From: Ignavibacteriaceae bacterium
Lineage (GTDB): Bacteria; Bacteroidota; Ignavibacteria; Ignavibacteriales; Ignavibacteriaceae
NCBI GenBank assembly: GCA_025449775.1
Contig: JANWIS010000138.1
Span: 1 to 11,464, forward strand
DNA: 11,464 nucleotides
Direction: 5' to 3'
A program made the position numbers and the translations under genes. Below the pieces are notes generated by a model, which ran no database searches, was not told the DNA's origin, and saw only the letters and a list, made by a program, of their open reading frames with translations. Of this stretch, positions 7,232 through 11,464 are shown in pieces (position 1 is the stretch's first letter; each line of letters starts with the position of its first letter).

Positions 7232-7771
7232 ATGCACTTTAATTTTTTAGTTGCTGTTCTGGTGTCTGAAAGCGGTGGTGGTGGACTGATGGATGTTAAT
7301 CCCGGTCTGATGATTTGGACCGTAGTAACATTCATTGTTCTGTTGTTATTATTAAAGAAGGTTGCCTGGAAACCAATTATTACTGCATTGGATAAGCGCG
7401 AGAATGACATAAAGCAAGCGTTAGAACAAGCAGAAAAAGCTAAAGATGAAGCGAAAAAAATTCTGGATGAAAATCAGGCAAATCTTGCAAAGGCAGGAGA
7501 AGAATCTAAAAAGATAATTGAACAGAGCAGGACTTACGCTGAATCGCTGAAAGAACAAATGATAAAAGAAAGTAAAGCGCAGGCTAAAAAAATTGTTGAT
7601 GATGCAGCTTTGGAGATTCAGAGAAAAAAAGATGCCGCCTTTGAAGAACTAAAAGTTCAGGTTGCAGAAATTGCAGTAAGTGCGGCAGAAAAAATTATTA
7701 AGGAATCACTCGATCCTCAGAAGACTAAAAGGGTTGTTGATAAATATCTGAGTGAAGTAAAAAAGAATTAA
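7232..7771 (+). CDS. atpF: F-type ATP synthase subunit b
   Basis: The predicted product is 179 residues, the peripheral stalk that joins Fo to F1. A membrane helix (about 25-44) ends in K-K-V-A-W-K-P-I, the usual boundary motif, and is followed by a long charged coiled coil (about 50-170) rich in Ala, Lys and Glu. Residues 1-20 form a short hydrophobic then glycine-rich leader (SESGGGGLMDVNPG). ATG 7232 has GGAAGG (7221-7226) at a five-base spacing; the in-frame ATG 7289 would remove the leader and also give a credible b subunit. The stop is separated from the atpH start by a single base. Only one b-type gene is present, so the stalk should be a homodimer. Confidence 0.95.
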   Translation: MHFNFLVAVLVSESGGGGLMDVNPGLMIWTVVTFIVLLLLLKKVAWKPIITALDKRENDIKQALEQAEKAKDEAKKILDENQANLAKAGEESKKIIEQSRTYAESLKEQMIKESKAQAKKIVDDAALEIQRKKDAAFEELKVQVAEIAVSAAEKIIKESLDPQKTKRVVDKYLSEVKKN

Positions 7772-7772
7772 T

Positions 7773-8327
7773 ATGTCGGATTTCAGAGTATCACATAGGT
7801 ATGCAAAATCTCTTTTGGAAACTGCACTTGATAAAAAAAATCTTGAAAATGTTTCTTCAGATATTCTGTATCTCGTCAAAATTCTGAATCAGAACTGGCG
7901 ATTACAATTAATGCTCGAAAATCCTGTCATCAGACCGGAAAAAAAACTTTCTATTTTGAAAGAAGTATTTCAAAAGAATATTTCCAAAGATTCAGTTAAA
8001 TTCCTTGAGTTCATTGTTTCCAAAAGAAGAGAAAGTTTGCTGCTGTCAATCAGTAACCGGTTTTTAGAATTACATGATCAACATCAGGGAATTGCCGAAG
8101 TTGTAGTTACTGCTGCTTCTGAGTTTACTGAGGAACAAAAAAAAGTATTGAAGGAAAAGCTCGAAAATATTCTGAGCAAAAAAGTCAGGCTTAGTTTCAA
8201 TATAAAGCAGGATCTTGTGGGAGGATTTATTGCTAAAGCAGGTGATACACTTTATGATGCATCAATCAGACATCAGCTGGAAGTTTTAAGAAAACAATTT
8301 TTATCCGGTGAAGTTTCGTTTAATTAA
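7773..8327 (+). CDS. atpH: F-type ATP synthase subunit delta
   Basis: The predicted product is 184 residues, the usual size for the bacterial OSCP/delta subunit that attaches the b stalk to the top of the alpha-beta hexamer. The N-terminal helical domain begins FRVSHRYAKSLLETAL, the family pattern for R-Y-A-x-A-L. The C-terminal part has G-G-F-I-A-K-A-G-D-T-L-Y-D-A-S-I-R-H-Q-L (about 150-170), which is the conserved delta signature. It starts one base after the atpF stop, without an evident ribosome site of its own, so coupling to atpF translation is likely. Confidence 0.95.
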   Translation: MSDFRVSHRYAKSLLETALDKKNLENVSSDILYLVKILNQNWRLQLMLENPVIRPEKKLSILKEVFQKNISKDSVKFLEFIVSKRRESLLLSISNRFLELHDQHQGIAEVVVTAASEFTEEQKKVLKEKLENILSKKVRLSFNIKQDLVGGFIAKAGDTLYDASIRHQLEVLRKQFLSGEVSFN

Positions 8328-8354
8328 AGAAGAAAGTTTAAAAGGAATTTATTT

Positions 8355-9905
8355 ATGGCTGAAGTAAGACCTGATGAAATATCGGCGATATTAAGAAAAC
8401 AGCTTTCAGGTTTTGAAAGTGAAGTGGATGTTTATGACGTAGGAACCGTACTGCAGGTTGGTGACGGTATTGCACGTGTTTATGGACTGAGTAAAGTTAT
8501 GGCAAGCGAGCTTGTTGAATTTCCAAACGATGTAATCGGAATGGTTCTGAACCTAGATGAAGACAGTGTTGGCTGCGTTCTTTTCGGTGAAAGTTCATTA
8601 GTTAAAGAAGGTGATAATGTAAAGAGAACTAAGAAAGTTGCATCAATTCCAGTTGGTGAGGAAATGCTTGGCCGTGTTGTTAATCCACTTGGAACTCCGA
8701 TTGATGGAAAGGGTGCAATAAAGGCAAAAAAATTTCTTCCAATCGAAAGAAAAGCTCTTGGTGTAATTCAAAGACAGCCAGTTAAAGAACCATTGCAAAC
8801 AGGTATTGCAGCAGTTGATGCTATGATACCGATTGGAAGAGGTCAGAGAGAATTAATTATCGGTGATCGTCAAACTGGAAAAACAGCAGTTGCAATAGAT
8901 ACTATCATAAATCAAAAATACACACACACAGAAGAATCAAAATCTCTCGGGGTAAAACCAGTTTACTGTATATATGTAGCAATTGGTCAGAAGAGTTCAA
9001 CAGTTGCACAAGTTGTGGCTAAACTTTATGAACAAGGCGCAATGGATTACACAACAATTGTTACAGCATCTGCATGGGAACCAGCTCCTCTCCAGTACAT
9101 TGCACCATATTCCGGGGCAACATTAGGAGAATATTTCCGTGATAGCGGAAAGCATGCGTTAGTTATTTATGATGATTTATCAAAACAAGCTGCCGCTTAC
9201 CGCGAACTATCTTTATTGCTGAGAAGACCGCCTGGCAGAGAAGCTTATCCCGGTGATGTATTTTATTTGCATTCAAGATTACTGGAAAGAGCTTCAAAGT
9301 TAAGTGATGATCTTGGAGGAGGAAGTTTAACAGCTTTACCAATAATCGAAACTCAGCAGGGAGACGTTTCAGCTTACATCCCAACGAACGTAATTTCAAT
9401 TACTGACGGACAGATTTATCTTGAATCGAGCTTATTCAATTCAGGTGTAAGACCCGCAATAAATGTTGGAATTTCTGTCTCCCGTGTCGGAGGTAATGCA
9501 CAAATAAAAGCAATGAAAAAAGTTGCCGGTTCACTTAAACTTGATCTAGCTCAATACAGAGAGCTGGAAGCATTTGCAAAATTCGGTTCAGACTTAGATC
9601 AATCAACACTCAGAACACTTAATAAAGGTGCACGACTTGTTGAATTGTTAAAGCAAGGACAGTACGCTCCAATAACAGTTGAAAGACAAATCATCAGCAT
9701 ATTTTTAGGAACTCGCGGATTTATGGATTCAATCCCGGTACCGGATGTTAAAAGATTTGAAAAAGAAGCTGTTGAATTCTTTGAAGTCAAGCATAAAAAT
9801 ATTTTTGACAGTCTCAAAAAGGAAAAAGATATTTCCAAAGACCTGGAAGAAAAAATTAATTCTGCAGCACAAGAATTTTTAAAGGTATTCAAAAAGAGCA
9901 CATAG
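8355..9905 (+). CDS. atpA: F-type ATP synthase subunit alpha
   Basis: The predicted product is 516 residues, full length for the non-catalytic nucleotide-binding F1 subunit. The N-terminal beta-barrel (about 25-95) is followed by the nucleotide domain with Walker A G170-D-R-Q-T-G-K176-T177 and Walker B-type L-V-I-Y-D-D (269-274). The arginine finger region is V-S-R377-V-G, equivalent to E. coli R376, and a helical C-terminal domain follows. AAAGGA (8341-8346) lies eight bases before ATG 8355. It is followed after ten bases by atpG. No beta-subunit gene follows gamma, unlike the common alpha-gamma-beta-epsilon order. Confidence 0.98.
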   Translation: MAEVRPDEISAILRKQLSGFESEVDVYDVGTVLQVGDGIARVYGLSKVMASELVEFPNDVIGMVLNLDEDSVGCVLFGESSLVKEGDNVKRTKKVASIPVGEEMLGRVVNPLGTPIDGKGAIKAKKFLPIERKALGVIQRQPVKEPLQTGIAAVDAMIPIGRGQRELIIGDRQTGKTAVAIDTIINQKYTHTEESKSLGVKPVYCIYVAIGQKSSTVAQVVAKLYEQGAMDYTTIVTASAWEPAPLQYIAPYSGATLGEYFRDSGKHALVIYDDLSKQAAAYRELSLLLRRPPGREAYPGDVFYLHSRLLERASKLSDDLGGGSLTALPIIETQQGDVSAYIPTNVISITDGQIYLESSLFNSGVRPAINVGISVSRVGGNAQIKAMKKVAGSLKLDLAQYRELEAFAKFGSDLDQSTLRTLNKGARLVELLKQGQYAPITVERQIISIFLGTRGFMDSIPVPDVKRFEKEAVEFFEVKHKNIFDSLKKEKDISKDLEEKINSAAQEFLKVFKKST

Positions 9906-9915
9906 TAAATATCAG

Positions 9916-10797
9916 ATGGCAACACTTAGAGATATAAAAAGAAGAATAGTTGGTGTAAAAAGCACGCAGAAAATTACCAAAGCAATGAAGATGGTTGCCA
10001 CCGCAAAGCTACGTCGTGCTCAGCAGCAAATTGTTAATGCACGTCCTTATGCAAATAAAATCGGTGAAATGCTTTCACATCTTGCAACAGATGATTTATT
10101 ATTTTCAAATCCATTCTTCTCCAAACGTGATAATAAGAACACAGCAGTTATTGTTGTTACAGCCGACAGAGGATTGTGCGGTGCATTCAATACAAACATT
10201 ATTAAAGAAGCTGTGAATTATATTAATGACGAGTTGAAAAATCAGAATGGATTAATAAAAGTTTATACGATAGGCAAGAAAGCATCAGAATATTTTAGCA
10301 AAAGGGATTTTAATATTTTAGGAAAAAGAGTCGGCATTTTCTCATCACTTAACTTCCAATCCTCTCTTGAAATTTATAATGAATTAATACCAATATATTT
10401 AAACGGTGATATAGACAGGATAGTAATAGTATATAATGAATTTGTTTCTTTAATTCAGCAGAAGATTGTTAAGACTCAACTTCTTCCTATATCTTTAATT
10501 AAAAACGATGAGGAAGAAAAGCGGCATCAGCCGAACTATATTTTCGAACCTGATCAGGAATCAATTTTTCAATACCTCATCCCTAAACATTTAAAGGCTC
10601 AGATCTGGAGAGCATTTCTTGAATCGAATGCAGCAGAGATCGCTGCCCGGATGACGGCAATGGATAATGCAACCACTAATGCGCGCGATTTGATCCGATT
10701 ATTAAACCTGACATACAATAAAGAAAGACAAGCAGCAATCACCAAAGAGATTCTGGAAATAGTTTCCGGAGCTAATGCTCTAAAAGCCAGCTCGTAA
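9916..10797 (+). CDS. atpG: F-type ATP synthase subunit gamma
   Basis: The predicted product is 293 residues, the central rotor shaft of F1. The two ends that form the coiled coil are highly typical: MATLRDIKRRIVGVKSTQKI with K-A-M-K-M-V-A-T-A-K-L at the start, and M-D-N-A-T-x-N-A-R-D-L-I with I-T-K-E-I-L-E-I-V-S-G-A-N-A-L at the end. The central Rossmann-like part carries T82-A-D-R-G-L-C-G-A-F-N92. The stop is a tandem TAATAA. ATG 9916 lacks a clear ribosome site and may depend on coupling to atpA. The gene that follows is ffh, not atpD, so the cluster ends here. Confidence 0.96.
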   Translation: MATLRDIKRRIVGVKSTQKITKAMKMVATAKLRRAQQQIVNARPYANKIGEMLSHLATDDLLFSNPFFSKRDNKNTAVIVVTADRGLCGAFNTNIIKEAVNYINDELKNQNGLIKVYTIGKKASEYFSKRDFNILGKRVGIFSSLNFQSSLEIYNELIPIYLNGDIDRIVIVYNEFVSLIQQKIVKTQLLPISLIKNDEEEKRHQPNYIFEPDQESIFQYLIPKHLKAQIWRAFLESNAAEIAARMTAMDNATTNARDLIRLLNLTYNKERQAAITKEILEIVSGANALKASS

Positions 10798-10822
10798 TAA
10801 TCCTAATCCTAAATCTTAGTCC
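10798..10822 (+). repeat. Short degenerate hexamer repeat in the atpG-ffh gap
   Basis: TAATCC (10798-10803), TAATCC (10804-10809) and TAAATC (10810-10815) follow one another and run into TTAGTCC. The tract fills the first half of the 45-base gap. It contains the small palindrome CTAA-ATC-TTAG but no GC-rich stem or T-tract, so it is not a terminator. Function unknown; it may be slippage-generated spacer. Confidence 0.45.
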
Positions 10823-10842
10823 TTTAAATTCTAAGCAAAAAA

Positions 10843-11464
10843 ATGTTTGAAGATTTATCACTAAAAATAGAGAACGCACTTAAGAAAATCAGAGGTCAGG
10901 GAAGACTAACTGAAAATAATATCTCTGATTCTCTCAGGGAAATTCGCCGTATTCTACTTGATGCCGATGTTAATTATAAAGTGGCGAAAGAGTTTATTGA
11001 GAAGGTAACTGAAAAGGCAATGGGTAAAGAAGTTATATCTTCAATTACCCCCGGTCAGCTCATTACGAAAATTATTTTCGATGAATTAGTTGCTCTACTC
11101 GGTTCATCTCATACTGAATTGAAATTGAATCCATCCGGCACAACAGCAATAATGGTTGTCGGTTTGCAGGGCTCAGGTAAAACAACATTTTGTGCCAAGC
11201 TTGCTAAAAGATTAAGAGAACAAAAACGAAAAGTTCTTCTTGCTGCAGCCGATGTTTACAGACCAGCTGCTATCTAACAACTAAAACAGCTTGGAGAAAA
11301 AATTGATATCCCGGTTTTTTCACTTCAGCAGCCCGAAGCAAAACAAACTGCTGTAGAGGCAATGAGATTTGCTAAAGAGAATAATTTCGATACTTTGATA
11401 ATTGATACTGCCGGTCGTTTGCATATTGATGAAATGATGATGACTGAAATAACTGACATCAAAA
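10843..11464 (+). pseudogene. ffh: Signal recognition particle GTPase Ffh, interrupted by an in-frame TAA; 3' end beyond the window
   Basis: Ffh binds 4.5S RNA and signal sequences and delivers nascent membrane proteins to FtsY. The N domain (about 1-85) opens with the typical MFEDLSLKIENALKKIRGQG. The G domain shows G107-L-Q-G-S-G-K-T-T (P-loop) and D137-V-Y-R-P-A-A-I144. Codon 145 is then TAA (11275-11277). Reading on in the same frame gives QLKQLGEKIDIPVFSLQQPE and the DTAGR motif at codons 188-192, open to the last full codon of the window (62 sense codons after the stop). No frame change is needed. In homologues codon 145 is usually Glu, Gln or Lys, each one base from TAA. The 144-residue product would lack most of the G domain and the whole M domain. 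As ffh is normally essential, a base error is likelier than true decay. ATG 10843 has no clear ribosome site. Confidence 0.85.

Noticed and set aside
7232..7291. A cleavable signal peptide on subunit b.
   Set aside because: The hydrophobic stretch is only about ten residues and the true membrane helix follows at once; a short leader or an alternative start at 7289 is simpler.
6976..7410. A 144-residue open frame on the - strand opposite atpE and the start of atpF.
   Set aside because: It is antisense to conserved coding sequence, its translation has proline-rich shadow composition, and no start signals are seen.
9599..9925. A 108-residue open frame on the - strand opposite the end of atpA.
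   Set aside because: It mirrors the conserved alpha subunit C-terminus and has no independent support.
10843..11277. A genuine short stand-alone N-plus-partial-G domain protein of 144 residues.
   Set aside because: The product would end mid-domain, and the following 62 codons continue the Ffh family sequence in the same frame, so a complete short gene is not credible.
11275..11283. The context TAA-CAA-CTA fits the STOP-CAR-YYA readthrough motif known from plant viruses.
   Set aside because: That motif is described for eukaryotic ribosomes, and the Gln-Leu codons here are simply the conserved Ffh residues after the stop, so the match is likely coincidental.

Overview
This is an AT-rich window in which every confident gene lies on the + strand. 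The gene content suggests a Gram-negative member of the Bacteroidota/Chlorobiota group, most likely an Ignavibacteria-like lineage. The grounds are a GWxTD-domain protein, lipid-A/LPS-type enzymes (an LpxL-like acyltransferase and a GT9 glycosyltransferase), a bactofilin next to an M23 peptidase, and an F-type ATP synthase cluster that lacks the beta and epsilon genes. The lineage is inferred from gene families and layout; no search was run.

Layout. A strong intrinsic terminator (31-67) closes whatever lies upstream. A secreted GWxTD-domain protein follows (97-1464). The 217-base spacer 1465-1681 holds no gene or convincing hairpin, only weak promoter-like elements. From 1682 to the right edge the genes are tightly packed, with overlaps or gaps under about 50 bases: an LPLAT acyltransferase, a GT9 glycosyltransferase, the tRNA t6A enzyme TsaC/Sua5, a membrane-anchored M23 peptidase, a bactofilin, AtpZ, an AtpI-like four-helix membrane protein, ATP synthase subunits a, c, b, delta, alpha and gamma, and the start of ffh (signal recognition particle GTPase). 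The spacing suggests one long transcription unit or a few overlapping ones.

How the genes work together. The first half is an envelope block: lipid-A-type acylation, surface glycan transfer, peptidoglycan remodelling and a bactofilin scaffold, with one translation-fidelity gene inside it. The second half is energy and membrane biogenesis: two small assembly-type proteins, the whole Fo sector (a, c, b), the delta stalk and the F1 alpha and gamma subunits. Beta (atpD) and epsilon (atpC) must be encoded elsewhere for a working enzyme. The c subunit has the residues of a proton-coupled ring rather than a sodium-coupled one.

The most notable anomaly is in ffh. A single in-frame TAA (11275-11277) interrupts an otherwise canonical Ffh reading frame directly after the DVYRPAAI motif, and homology resumes at the next codon through the DTAGR motif to the window edge. 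Since ffh is normally essential, this is most simply a base error or a minority-strain variant, but it should be checked against reads. I found no mobile element, CRISPR array, tRNA, rRNA or clearly new system here.
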